DNA of 64,000 nucleotides, taken from Bacillus sp. BA3. GTDB taxonomy: Bacteria > Bacillota > Bacilli > Bacillales > DSM-1321. The notes under the pieces were generated by a model. It worked only from the letters and a program-made list of their open reading frames with translations, did no database searches and was not told where the DNA came from. The stretch covers positions 87,381 through 151,380 of the forward strand of contig PIZR01000004.1 in the NCBI GenBank assembly GCA_002835675.1. The letters are read 5' to 3'. Every line of letters starts with the position of its first letter. The stretch's first letter is position 1. The position numbers were made by a program, and so were the translations under genes. Below, piece after piece: positions 53,049 through 62,000 of this stretch.

Positions 53049-53540
53049 ATGGCAAAGGAAAATTCATTTGATATTGTTTCGAAAGTAGACTTTTCAGAGG
53101 TAACGAATGCAGTTACCATGGCTATGAAGGAAATACAGACTCGCTATGATTTTAAAGGGAGCATAAGCAGCATCTCAATTGAAAAAGAAGACCTGGTTCT
53201 AGTATCCGACGATGAATATAAGCTCGATCAGCTGAAGGATGTTCTCATCAGTAAGCTCATTAAACGTGACGTACCCGTCAAGAACCTGGATTATGGCAAA
53301 TTAGAAGGAGCTTCTGGCGGAACCGTTCGCCAACGGGCTAAGTTAATTCAAGGCATCGATAAGGAGCAAGCAAAAAAAATCAATACCATCATTAAAAATA
53401 GCGGTCTTAAAGTGAAAAGCCAAATCCAGGATGATCAAATCCGGGTTACCGGTAAGAACCGGGATGATTTACAAGGAATCATTTCCGCGATCCGGGGCGC
53501 TGATCTGTCCATTGATGTACAGTTCCTAAATTACCGCTAA
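53049..53540 (+). CDS. YajQ-family nucleotide-binding protein (YitK-like)
   Basis: A 163-residue UPF0234/YajQ protein. Members bind nucleotides or tRNA, and some bind cyclic di-GMP. Two tandem ferredoxin-like domains are present: [33 protein letters not shown] at the N terminus, [45 protein letters not shown] in the middle, ending [12 protein letters not shown] as in the family. The ATG at 53049 lies five bases after GGAGGT. A short terminator follows. Confidence 0.92.
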   Translation: MAKENSFDIVSKVDFSEVTNAVTMAMKEIQTRYDFKGSISSISIEKEDLVLVSDDEYKLDQLKDVLISKLIKRDVPVKNLDYGKLEGASGGTVRQRAKLIQGIDKEQAKKINTIIKNSGLKVKSQIQDDQIRVTGKNRDDLQGIISAIRGADLSIDVQFLNYR

Positions 53541-53548
53541 GTATTAAG

Positions 53549-53580
53549 GGCTCACCTGCTTTGGGTGGGTCTTTTTTTAT
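53549..53580 (+). terminator. Terminator after the yajQ-like gene
   Basis: GGGCTCACC / GGGTGGGTC arms with G-U pairs, followed by seven T residues. Confidence 0.7.
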
Positions 53581-53681
53581 TTGTTGCAACGGCCTCCATA
53601 AGAGTTCATCCCCCCTTTTTCTTCAAATGAATCGCCTTCATGGAACATGGAAAGACTAGTCATGTTCCCTACAGTTAAAAC

Positions 53682-53706
53682 ATTAAACAAGACTTATATT
53701 GGGTAT
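53682..53706 (+). promoter_or_regulatory. Possible sigma-B promoter of the SDR gene
   Basis: A perfect sigma-B -10 GGGTAT (53701-53706) is preceded 13 bp upstream by ATTAAA (consensus GTTTAA, 4 of 6). The gene downstream is of a type that belongs to the sigma-B regulon in B. subtilis (YhdF, GSP39). Tentative. Confidence 0.35.
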
Positions 53707-53780
53707 TTTTTCCATGTTTTCTTTTTCCTAAAAGAAGGAATAGAAAAAGCATAGATAATTAAATGGGAGGCGTTTATATC

Positions 53781-54656
53781 TTGACTACTCAAAACCAAAA
53801 TCAGAACAAACAAGGATTTCCACCTCAACATCAGCAGCATCAACCTGGACTGGAAACAAAAATGGAACCGAACCCTGATTCAGTTAAAGCTGCCTACAAA
53901 GGAAGCGGCAAATTAAAAGGTAAAACGGCAATCATAACAGGAGGAGACAGCGGAATCGGTAAATCGGTTGCCATTTACTACGCTAAAGAAGGAGCTAATG
54001 TGACAGTTGCTTACTTGGATGAACACGAGGATGCCAAAACGACAAAAGAATTGATCGAAAAAGAAGGCCAGAAATGTTTACTCATTTCCGGTGATATCGG
54101 TGATGAAGCCTTCTGCCAGGAAGTCGTCAAAAAAACGGTTGATGAATTTGGCGGTTTGGACATTCTAGTCAACAACGCCGGAGAACAGCATGTGCAGACA
54201 AGTATCCTGGACATTTCAGCTGAACAATTGGAAAAAACGTTCCGCACGAATATTTTCTCGATGTTCCACTTAACTAAAGCTGCATTGAAGCACCTTAAAA
54301 AAGGAAGCAGCATCATTAATACAACCTCTATCACAGCCTATCAGGGCAACCCAAAACTAATCGATTACTCTTCAACAAAAGGTGCAATACTTGCATTTAC
54401 AAGAGCCCTGTCGAACTCCATTTCAAAAGATGGCATCAGAGTGAACGGTGTGGCTCCAGGCCCGATCTGGACACCGCTGATTCCTGCCTCATTCGGCGAA
54501 GAGGATGTTGCCAAATTCGGACAGGATACTCCAATGGGCCGTGCAGGGCAGCCAGAGGAATTGGCACCAGCCTATGTATATTTGGCAAGTGATGATTCAT
54601 CCTATGTCAGCGGACAAGTCATCCATGTAAACGGCGGGACCGTTGTAAACGGATAA
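53781..54656 (+). CDS. SDR-family oxidoreductase, general stress protein 39-like
   Basis: A 291-residue classical short-chain dehydrogenase with a Gln/His-rich N-terminal extension (TTQNQNQNKQGFPPQHQQHQPGLETKMEPNP). NAD(P)-binding TGGDSGIGKSVAIYYAKEGA lies at about 55, NNAG in DILVNNAGEQHV, and the catalytic Ser in INTTSITAYQ with Tyr/Lys in YSSTKGAILAF. The C terminus YVSGQVIHVNGGTVVNG is typical. The start is TTG at 53781, after GGAGGCG; an upstream ATG at 53763 overlaps that ribosome binding site. The extension and motif pattern match YhdF/YdaD stress dehydrogenases; the natural substrate is unknown. Confidence 0.88.
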   Translation: MTTQNQNQNKQGFPPQHQQHQPGLETKMEPNPDSVKAAYKGSGKLKGKTAIITGGDSGIGKSVAIYYAKEGANVTVAYLDEHEDAKTTKELIEKEGQKCLLISGDIGDEAFCQEVVKKTVDEFGGLDILVNNAGEQHVQTSILDISAEQLEKTFRTNIFSMFHLTKAALKHLKKGSSIINTTSITAYQGNPKLIDYSSTKGAILAFTRALSNSISKDGIRVNGVAPGPIWTPLIPASFGEEDVAKFGQDTPMGRAGQPEELAPAYVYLASDDSSYVSGQVIHVNGGTVVNG

Positions 54657-54669
54657 GCCTTACCTTTCC

Positions 54670-54704
54670 AAAAGCAGTGGATTTCACAAATCCGCTGCTT
54701 TTGC
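54670..54704 (+). terminator. Terminator after the SDR gene
   Basis: AAAGCAGTGGATTT / AAATCCGCTGCTTTT stem with a short loop and T-rich tail. Confidence 0.9.
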
Positions 54705-54766
54705 TCTTTCAAGCAGGATATTACCGGTTAGCGCGGAATATATGATTGGAAGGAGTGGAGTCATTT

Positions 54767-55555
54767 TTGAAAAAAATTGTAAATCCATGGTTTACCGTTC
54801 AGGAATTGGACCCAAATACGTTTGCAATCAGTGAATATGGTCATTGGGAGAAAGTTCATTCCTATTTATTACTTGGGGGGACCCGAGCTGCGTTAATAGA
54901 CACAGGGTTAGGCATCGGTTCGATTAAGGGGATTACAGACCAGCTTACCGATCTTCCTATTATCGTCCTGACTACACACGTTCATGCGGATCATATTGGG
55001 GGTCACGGTGATTTTGATACCATTTATGTTCATGGTGATGATGCCAATTGGCTAATCAACGGCATTGATGGTTTGTCCTTGGAACAAATAAGAAAGAACA
55101 TGGCCCGGGATATAACATTACCCATACCTGAATCATTCGATCCTTTTACATACAAGCCATACCAGGGGTACCCTGATAGGCTCTTATCTGATGGGGACAC
55201 GATCGATCTCGGGAACCGTAGTTTAATCATTTATCACACGCCTGGGCATTCACCTGGCCACATCTCAATTTTGGATAATGAAACAGGTTATTTATTCACT
55301 GGCGACCTGCTCTATTCAGATACCCCCGTTTATGCATTTTATCCCTCTACGAGCCCTGAAGACCTTGTTAATTCGTTAGAAAAAATCGCAAAGATCAAGG
55401 CAGTCTCCAAAATCTATGGCGGACACAACCAACTCGGCCTCGAACCAAGGATTCTTGAGGAAGTTCTAGCAGCCATTAAATATCTTAAAGGGAATAAATT
55501 AGTCAGACACGGAACGGGTGTACATGCATTCAAAAGTTTTAGCGTACATTTCTAG
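54767..55555 (+). CDS. MBL-fold metallo-hydrolase
   Basis: A 262-residue metallo-beta-lactamase-fold hydrolase. The metal motif HVHADH is at about 75-80 (IVLTTHVHADHIGGHGDF). Other ligands are the His in YHTPGHSPGHISIL (about 163) and the Asp in LFTGDLLYSD, with a final His in KIYGGHNQLG. It could be a glyoxalase II-like thioesterase or lactonase; sequence does not decide. The start is TTG at 54767, eight bases after AAGGAGTGG. Confidence 0.85.
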   Translation: MKKIVNPWFTVQELDPNTFAISEYGHWEKVHSYLLLGGTRAALIDTGLGIGSIKGITDQLTDLPIIVLTTHVHADHIGGHGDFDTIYVHGDDANWLINGIDGLSLEQIRKNMARDITLPIPESFDPFTYKPYQGYPDRLLSDGDTIDLGNRSLIIYHTPGHSPGHISILDNETGYLFTGDLLYSDTPVYAFYPSTSPEDLVNSLEKIAKIKAVSKIYGGHNQLGLEPRILEEVLAAIKYLKGNKLVRHGTGVHAFKSFSVHF

Positions 55556-55556
55556 C

Positions 55557-55592
55557 AAAAAAAGGCATTGCTTTTGCAATGCCCTTTTCTTT
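55557..55592. terminator. Bidirectional terminator between the MBL gene and the lacI-type gene
   Basis: AAAAAGGCATTGC / GCAATGCCCTTTT stem with a 4-base loop, between convergent genes. Confidence 0.9.
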
Positions 55593-56634
55593 AATAAGTC
55601 ATGGCCATTGCACCTTGCTTGATCGATCTGCAGGAGTGCCTTTCCACGAAATGATGTGGAATGATGGTCCCGGCAGGAGCATCCCCAGTCTGCAGCATGT
55701 GAATGATGCCTTTAGCGGCCTGATATCCCAAATCAAAAATATTAATATCTACGGAAGTCAGGGCCGGTAATGACAGTTCAGAGAAAAGAACGTTATTGAA
55801 GCTGACGATTGACATTTCTTCAGGAGTGCGCACGCCCATCTCGCGAAGTGAATGGACGATGCCAAGTGCCATGAGATCATCACTGACCACCAAAGCGGTA
55901 GGTGGTTCATCGATGGATAGTAACCTTTTTGCAGCGGCTTGTCCCCCTTCATGCAAAAAATCTTCATGCAGGGTATATTCCATCCTTCGATCAATTCCAG
56001 CCCTCTCCAATGCCCGTTCATATCCTGATAAGCGATCAAGGGTCATCACAAGGGATTCATCACCTCCGATGAATCCAACCCTTTCATGCCCTAGCTGTAT
56101 AAGGTAATCCGTTGCCTGTTCGGCTGCCAAGACATTATCATTATCAACATATGTTATCTCCTCGATGTAATCATAGGGCTTCCCAATGATTACAAATGGA
56201 AAAGCCCTTTCTCTCAAATAGGTCAGAATGTGATCGTTCATCCTTGAATACATCAGGATTATTCCATCCACCATACCCCCCTGCACCATATTCACTACTC
56301 CTTCGTAGATTTCATCTTCGGTTTTTCCCGTGCTTAGCAACAAGGAATAGTGGTTTTCCTGGGCTCCCTCACTTAGACCCTGGAGGATCGTCGGAAAAAA
56401 GGGATTTTGATAATAATCATTTGACGAACTTGGCATTACCAAACCAATGATCCTGGTCGATTGATTGGCAAGACTACGTGCAATGAAGTTTGGATGGTAT
56501 CCTAATTTAGTCATCGCCTTACGTACCCGTACCTTTGTTTTTTCACTTATCCGAGGATTGTTTGCAATCACTCGAGAAACTGTTGAAGGAGCAACATTCG
56601 CTAGCTGTGCCACATCTTTTATTGTGATGGCCAT
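55591..56634 (-). CDS. LacI-family regulator, probably of maltodextrin use
   Basis: A 347-residue repressor/activator. The LacI helix-turn-helix is at the N terminus (ITIKDVAQLANVAPSTVSRVIANNPRISEKTKVRVRKAM, about 3-41), the hinge helix follows, and the periplasmic-binding-like core runs from RIIGLVMPSSSNDYYQNPFFP to the end. The ATG at 56634 follows GAGGGGAAA. It lies downstream of and colinear with a GH13 glucosidase, which makes it the likely MalR of this island; the ligand cannot be read. Synteny with B. subtilis yvdE, which precedes the maltodextrin genes, supports this. Confidence 0.85.
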   Translation of the reverse strand: MAITIKDVAQLANVAPSTVSRVIANNPRISEKTKVRVRKAMTKLGYHPNFIARSLANQSTRIIGLVMPSSSNDYYQNPFFPTILQGLSEGAQENHYSLLLSTGKTEDEIYEGVVNMVQGGMVDGIILMYSRMNDHILTYLRERAFPFVIIGKPYDYIEEITYVDNDNVLAAEQATDYLIQLGHERVGFIGGDESLVMTLDRLSGYERALERAGIDRRMEYTLHEDFLHEGGQAAAKRLLSIDEPPTALVVSDDLMALGIVHSLREMGVRTPEEMSIVSFNNVLFSELSLPALTSVDINIFDLGYQAAKGIIHMLQTGDAPAGTIIPHHFVERHSCRSIKQGAMAMTY

Positions 56635-56845
56635 GCATTTCCCCTCTCCCCTCTTAGCCTTTATTGACTTCATTTTTAAAAAAGGTGAATACCAATAAAC
56701 ACTTCTTTAATATTTGTTTTATATTTATACATTTTGCATGTATTCATAATACACTCAGTTCAATAGTTATATCCATACTTTTTTTAATGTTTGTTCAATT
56801 TTTCAGAAAATACTTACTTTTCCGTTTTTTTCATCTATGTTTTAA
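56635..56845. other. Intergenic region upstream of the lacI-type gene
   Basis: AT-rich DNA of about 210 bp that must hold the regulator's promoter. I see no confident -35/-10 pair or clear LacI-type palindrome. Several plus-strand frames of about 60 codons here lack ribosome binding sites and are not called. Confidence 0.45.
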
Positions 56846-56886
56846 AATTCAAAAAGAAGCTGATGTATGATCAGCTTCTTCAAAAA
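56846..56886 (-). terminator. Terminator after the oligo-1,6-glucosidase gene
   Basis: AAGAAGCTGAT / ATCAGCTTCTT arms with a short loop, followed by TTTTTG on the minus strand. The regulator is therefore a separate transcript from the glucosidase. Confidence 0.85.
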
Positions 56887-56966
56887 CGACAGGTGTATTG
56901 GAAAATAAGAAGTCAGACGACTAACTACATAGGTTTTAAGCTAATTTCCAATCAAGTCCATAGCAA

Positions 56967-58616
56967 TCAATAACGATAAATCCTCGTTTCATATGGACGT
57001 AAATCAATAAGGGATACCTCAGGGCAATCATCATAATTAGCTAGTAAAAGTTCCATTTTCCCCCAATAGGAAAGGTCGATTTGATGGTGATTCATACTAA
57101 AGTTACATATTACCATGACTGAATTATCATTCATGTTTCTTGTATAAATATAAAGTTCAGGATGATCTTCCCATAACAATTCATATTCCCCATAAACGAG
57201 GACCTGATGTTTTTTTCGAAGTTCAATCATCCTTTTATAAAAATGATAAATGGATGACGGGTCATTTTTCTGCTGTTCTACATTAATGGCGCGATAATTT
57301 GGATTAACCCTCATCCAAGGTGTTCCATGGGTGAATCCGCCATTTTCAATATCGTTCCATTGCATCGGTGTTCGTGAATTATCACGGCCGCTATGCCATA
57401 TAATGTTCATGATTTCATCATGAGGACGACCTTTCGAGGTCTCTATCCGGTAGAAGTTTTTCATACCGACATCATCATAATCATCAATCGAATCAAATTG
57501 GACATTCGTCATGCCAATTTCCTGACCTTGATAAATAAAAGGTGTCCCTTGCATAAAAAAGTATAGGGCCCCTATCATCTTTGCGCTTTCCAACCAAAAT
57601 TGTTGATCATTTCCCCAGGTGGATACACTTCTCGGCTGGTCATGATTTTCAAAAAACAAAGCATTCCATCCTTTGTTTTTCAGCCCCTTTTGCCATTTGG
57701 TCATTGTGCGCTTTAACCCTTGAACATCAACATCGTGATTCTGTCCCCTATTCCAAAGCCCTAGATGTTCAAATTGAAAGATCATATTGAACTTCCCCTT
57801 CGATTCCCCGACCCATTCTTCCGCCTGCTCAATCCTGACGCCATTGGCCTCACCGACCGTCATGATATCATACTTAGAGAAAGTCTCTTCTTTCAACTCC
57901 TGAAGGTAATCCAGAATTCCGTCCTGATTGGTATGCATTTCAAACGCAGGTACATACTGATGCCAATAAGGATTGGGCATATCCGGAAGGCCTTCACGCT
58001 TATGAATATGCGTGATCGCATCAATCCGGAAGCCATCGATTCCCTTATCGAGCCACCAATTGACCATTTCATATAATGCCTTTCGCACATCAGTATTTTT
58101 CCAGTTTAAGTCTGGCTGCTTTTCGGCAAATAAATGTAAATAGTATTGATTGGTCCTTTCATCGAATTTCCAGGCACTTCCGGAAAAGATGCTTTCCCAA
58201 TTATTAGGCTCACGGCCGTCCTGCCCATCCCTCCATATATACCAATCCCGTTTCGGATTATCGCGGGAAGAACGTGACTCGACGAACCAGGGGTGCTCAT
58301 CACTTGTATGATTCAAAACAAGATCGAGTATCACCTTCATCCCACGTCCATGAACATCTTTCAATAATAGATCAATATCTTCAATTGAACCGAATTCATC
58401 GGAAACTGCTTGATAATCACTAATATCATAGCCATTATCCGCATTGGGAGATTTATAAAATGGACAAATCCAAATAACATCTATCCCCAAATCCTGCAGG
58501 TAGTCAAGCTTAGATATCAATCCTTTTATATCCCCGATTCCATCACCATTACTATCCATGAAACTGCGCGGGTATATTTGATAGCAAACCGCTTCTTTCC
58601 ACCAGGTCTTATTCAT
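56967..58616 (-). CDS. malL: Oligo-1,6-glucosidase / alpha-glucosidase (GH13)
   Basis: This cytoplasmic enzyme hydrolyses isomaltose, maltose and short alpha-glucans. The 549-residue protein begins KTWWKEAVCYQIYPRSFMDSNGDGIGDIKG. GH13 regions are all intact: VILDLVLNHTSDEHPWF (I), GFRIDAITHI with the nucleophile Asp (II), TVGEANGV with the acid Glu (III) and FFENHDQPR (IV). The GFRIDAITH form with a following helper sequence fits MalL. GGGAGGTTACAGC precedes the ATG at 58616. It follows the membrane-anchored GH13 gene by about 80 bp. Confidence 0.93.
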   Translation of the reverse strand: MNKTWWKEAVCYQIYPRSFMDSNGDGIGDIKGLISKLDYLQDLGIDVIWICPFYKSPNADNGYDISDYQAVSDEFGSIEDIDLLLKDVHGRGMKVILDLVLNHTSDEHPWFVESRSSRDNPKRDWYIWRDGQDGREPNNWESIFSGSAWKFDERTNQYYLHLFAEKQPDLNWKNTDVRKALYEMVNWWLDKGIDGFRIDAITHIHKREGLPDMPNPYWHQYVPAFEMHTNQDGILDYLQELKEETFSKYDIMTVGEANGVRIEQAEEWVGESKGKFNMIFQFEHLGLWNRGQNHDVDVQGLKRTMTKWQKGLKNKGWNALFFENHDQPRSVSTWGNDQQFWLESAKMIGALYFFMQGTPFIYQGQEIGMTNVQFDSIDDYDDVGMKNFYRIETSKGRPHDEIMNIIWHSGRDNSRTPMQWNDIENGGFTHGTPWMRVNPNYRAINVEQQKNDPSSIYHFYKRMIELRKKHQVLVYGEYELLWEDHPELYIYTRNMNDNSVMVICNFSMNHHQIDLSYWGKMELLLANYDDCPEVSLIDLRPYETRIYRY

Positions 58617-58695
58617 GCTGTAACCTCCCGATCCTGTTTTCCACAAAGCCTTAGGGACAATGTTTGGCGGCTACCGACAATCGAGAGGCATATGA

Positions 58696-60231
58696 TTATT
58701 TTGGTTGGTTTCGTTTTGAACGCTTAATAACCAAAGCAATGAATATACCAAAAATAAGAAGAACCAATCCTATAACTAACAGGTAAGGAATATTAATAAT
58801 CGACTTAGGTGACAGCGTGTAGACTTCTGTCGTCTCCCTGTCGATTACGATAGAGTAGCTGTTGTCCTTACTGCGGACCAGATCCCCATTCAGCATACCT
58901 CTCAACTCTTTATTGCTTTCAAGCTCCTTATCAGTAAGGTTTATCGTTTGAGTTTCAGTCGTATTGTTCATGGCGACGACAATCGTTTCTTCACCATATA
59001 CACGCTTGAATACCGAAGCCCCACCTTTTTCATATAAACGCTCCATATCCCCTTTTTTCAATGCTGGGTACATGTCTCTGAGGTCAGAAAGCTTTGTTAT
59101 ATATTCCACCAATTCCTGTTCTGTCTTAAAATTCATCAATTTATGATTATCCGGGGCAATATCGCCGTTCAAGGCAATTTCCGAACCATAAAATACGATT
59201 GGCACCCCTGGCATAGTATAAAGATACGACAGCGCCATTCTCCATCTGGAACCTGGATTTTCGTTATGGTCGGCTGCATCCTTTGTAAACCGGGGCATTC
59301 CCTCTGTATCCATGAACAATGCCTGATGGGCATTGCCCCCTAATTTATCTTCGCTTTTCGCAAACGCATCAAAAACAGGTTTCAATTCTTTATCGGGTGC
59401 AGCAAATGCTTTCCGTAGCTCTGAATTTTGCGGATAAGCCATAAAAGCATCGATACCCGTCTCCTTGTAGCTTGAAATAAATTCGGCATCACCTTGCACA
59501 TCGCCGATTGTATAGAAATTTGATTTTTCAGATTTAACTTCATCCACAAATTCCTTCCAAAAATCCTTCGCTACGTATTGGACTTTATTTATACGGTATC
59601 CATCAATATCGGTTTCCGTTATCCACCATTTGGCAGCATCCAGTAAATATTTTCTTGTTTCCTCATTATCTTGATTCAAATCGGGAAGACCATCGACCCA
59701 CCCTGTTTCCAAATCCGTTTGGCTACCGTCCTTGGAAATCTTTTTTTCTTCATGGAACCAATCTTGTTTTTTTTGATCGGTCAGCCAAGTGGAGTCAGGC
59801 CCCACATTATTTGCTTGAAAATCAATGATCACCTTCATATCACGTTTATGTGCCTCATTCACGAGTTTTTTAAACTCTTTCATTGTCCCATAGTGTTTAT
59901 CCGTTTTATAAAAATCGGCCACCCAATCGCCATGATAGCCTTTTTCATCGTTAGCGAAAATCGGTGAAAGAATGATAGCGGTATAACCCATATCTTTTAA
60001 ATAATTAAGTTTCTTCGTGACACCTTCGAAATCCCCACCATTAAACGCGGAAGGGTCATTCACGTTCGCATCTCCATTATTTTGAGTATTCCCATCGAAA
60101 AATCTGTCGACCAATAATGAATAAACGATTTCATCCTTCCAAGTTCGTTGTTCTTTTTCAGCTGCTCCTACTGGAATGGCGTAAAAAAGAAGCAACGGAA
60201 TTAAAGCGAGTGATAACACTCTTTTTCTCAT
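58696..60231 (-). CDS. Membrane-anchored GH13 amylase homologue with altered catalytic residues
   Basis: A 511-residue exported protein: signal peptide RKRVLSLALIPLLLFYAIPVGAAE (1-25), GH13 barrel (about 30-400), small C domain, and a C-terminal membrane helix IPYLLVIGLVLLIFGIFIALVI followed by KRSKRNQPK. The protein would be displayed outside the cell on the membrane. All four GH13 regions are changed: region I has FQANNVG where NH is normal, region II GYRINKV with Asn where the nucleophile Asp belongs, region III TIGDVQGD with Asp for the acid/base Glu, and region IV FMDTEGMPRF where NHD is expected. Hydrolase activity is therefore doubtful; glucan binding is possible. The frame is intact and has a good ribosome binding site. 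Confidence 0.85.
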   Translation of the reverse strand: MRKRVLSLALIPLLLFYAIPVGAAEKEQRTWKDEIVYSLLVDRFFDGNTQNNGDANVNDPSAFNGGDFEGVTKKLNYLKDMGYTAIILSPIFANDEKGYHGDWVADFYKTDKHYGTMKEFKKLVNEAHKRDMKVIIDFQANNVGPDSTWLTDQKKQDWFHEEKKISKDGSQTDLETGWVDGLPDLNQDNEETRKYLLDAAKWWITETDIDGYRINKVQYVAKDFWKEFVDEVKSEKSNFYTIGDVQGDAEFISSYKETGIDAFMAYPQNSELRKAFAAPDKELKPVFDAFAKSEDKLGGNAHQALFMDTEGMPRFTKDAADHNENPGSRWRMALSYLYTMPGVPIVFYGSEIALNGDIAPDNHKLMNFKTEQELVEYITKLSDLRDMYPALKKGDMERLYEKGGASVFKRVYGEETIVVAMNNTTETQTINLTDKELESNKELRGMLNGDLVRSKDNSYSIVIDRETTEVYTLSPKSIINIPYLLVIGLVLLIFGIFIALVIKRSKRNQPK

Positions 60232-60380
60232 ATCCGCTCTCCTCCTAGCTATCTCTTTACGCCTTTAAGATTAGCCTTTTGACCCCTTAACGTCAAATCC
60301 AATTTATAAAAAACTTTACACTAAAGGGACAAATTGGGGATACTGGTTATGGTTTCTGAATTAAAAAAGGCAGAACATGA

Positions 60381-61634
60381 TTAACGTTCTTTATTTATCG
60401 TCTTGACCGCTTTATCCAAAGCCCTTTTTGGTTTTGCTTTTTGAGTGGTCATTTCATCCATGGCTGAATTCATCGGTCCCCGTACCTTATTCATTTCCGG
60501 AATATTCGGTACTGGTTCAGCGTATTGTAATTGTATGCTTAAGGCTTGTGCCCTTTCATTTTCATTGATTGCGGCATTGTGTTTGATTGATTTATTCGGA
60601 GGGATTTCCCCTGTTAAATCATAACGCTGCATTGCATTATCATCATTAGTCAAATATTCAACTAACTTCGTAGACCAATAAGGATGTTTTGTGAATGCTG
60701 TTACATGCCAGCCTTTGATTTCCATGAACGTTTTCATTGGCTTGCCATTGGGCAATTCAGGCATGGGGGCAATTCCTGTATCCTTCCGCTCGGTAAATGA
60801 GTTCCCGTCACTCATGATAGAAGCCAAATTCCCTTGCATGAACAACTTTTCGATCGCTGCCTTGTCGCCTTTGGGAATCAAACCCGCCCTATACCATTTT
60901 TGGATGTATGCAGCCCCTTTTATGGCACCCTTATTATTCAAACCAATGTCGGAAGGGTCTAGTTTCCCATTCTTATCTTTAAATATATAACCTCCCATTC
61001 CAGCGATTACTCCATACGAATCATGGAAACCATTCCATTTGGCGTAGTAACCATGGACGTCACCCTTTCTTAATTCCTTCGCCATTTTATAAAGGCCATT
61101 CATCGTCTCAGGAGCCTTAGCCATCAATTTTTTATTATAAAAGAAAACGGATGTGTTTACGGATTTCGGCAATCCAAATACCTTATCTTGATACATTTCC
61201 CCCCTAATTGAAGGTTCAATGAAGGCATTCAATACCTCATCTTCCACCTTCACTTCCTGAATTAAGCCTTCCTTCACGATTTGCCCGACTCTTTCATGAG
61301 AAAAAGTTACGACATCCGGGGCCTTTCCGTTTCCGATTGGCCCATCACGACGAAGCCGTTCATACATCTCGGTAGCTATTTCAAGCTCTTCATGCTCAAC
61401 GTTGATTCCATATTCTTTTTCAAAAGCTTCAATCACCGGCTTTAGGGCCTCCGCTCTACCTTTTTCCTCCCAAATGATCAATTTTTCCGGCTTCGCTTCA
61501 TTGCTGGCTTCGTCTTCCTTTTCCTTATTTTCTTCTTTCACTGCTTCATTTTCCAAATCTGAACTGGAACCACAAGCACTTACACTAACGATCAAAAACA
61601 TGGACATGAACAAATGAAAAATCAGCTTCTTCAC
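60381..61634 (-). CDS. Maltodextrin-type ABC transporter substrate-binding lipoprotein
   Basis: A family-1 extracellular solute-binding protein, 417 residues. A lipoprotein signal peptide ends in the lipobox VSAC with Cys at about 21, followed by an acidic linker (SSSDLENEAVKEENKEKEDEASNEA). The mature domain starts KLIIWEEKGRAEALKPVIEAFEKEYGI, resembling MdxE/MalE. The start is GTG at 61634 with AAGGAG upstream. The gene has no MalF/MalG-type permease next to it; the following genes are GH13 proteins. It is divergent from the neopullulanase-type gene. Confidence 0.85.
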   Translation of the reverse strand: MKKLIFHLFMSMFLIVSVSACGSSSDLENEAVKEENKEKEDEASNEAKPEKLIIWEEKGRAEALKPVIEAFEKEYGINVEHEELEIATEMYERLRRDGPIGNGKAPDVVTFSHERVGQIVKEGLIQEVKVEDEVLNAFIEPSIRGEMYQDKVFGLPKSVNTSVFFYNKKLMAKAPETMNGLYKMAKELRKGDVHGYYAKWNGFHDSYGVIAGMGGYIFKDKNGKLDPSDIGLNNKGAIKGAAYIQKWYRAGLIPKGDKAAIEKLFMQGNLASIMSDGNSFTERKDTGIAPMPELPNGKPMKTFMEIKGWHVTAFTKHPYWSTKLVEYLTNDDNAMQRYDLTGEIPPNKSIKHNAAINENERAQALSIQLQYAEPVPNIPEMNKVRGPMNSAMDEMTTQKAKPKRALDKAVKTINKER

Positions 61635-62000
61635 TTTGATTCTCCTTTTTAAAATGTTTATTCTATCATGTCCAAAAGCACCAAATAATACTGTTTTTTC
61701 AGTTCAGTACTTCAAATAAAGCCACTTAATGAAAGCGATGCCAAAGCTATTGTTATCATTATATGAACGGCTTTGGTTTTTACAACATTTTCCTTGGTGT
61801 ATTTATTTCCTTGTAGTGATGAACACTTTTTGTTATTTTTTAGTTAATAAGTGCTTCTTTCAATTGAAATAGGGTATATAACCATATTGAAAAAGCACTT
61901 AACCTGGCTAGTGCAGCTTCATAGAGATCCCCCCTCATAAACAGCTGGAAAGTTTCCTTTTTCACATCCTCAAATACTTATAGAATTGGAGTGGTTTTAT
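61635..62000. promoter_or_regulatory. Divergent control region of the maltodextrin island
   Basis: The 366-bp gap carries promoters for the binding-protein gene and the neopullulanase-type gene. A cre-like site is at 61730-61743. I did not see a clear palindrome for the LacI-type regulator. Confidence 0.5.
61730..61743 (+). promoter_or_regulatory. Candidate cre (CcpA) site
   Basis: TGAAAGCGATGCCA matches the cre consensus TGWAARCGYTWNCW at 12 of 14 positions, about 100 bp upstream of the binding-protein gene. Confidence 0.5.
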
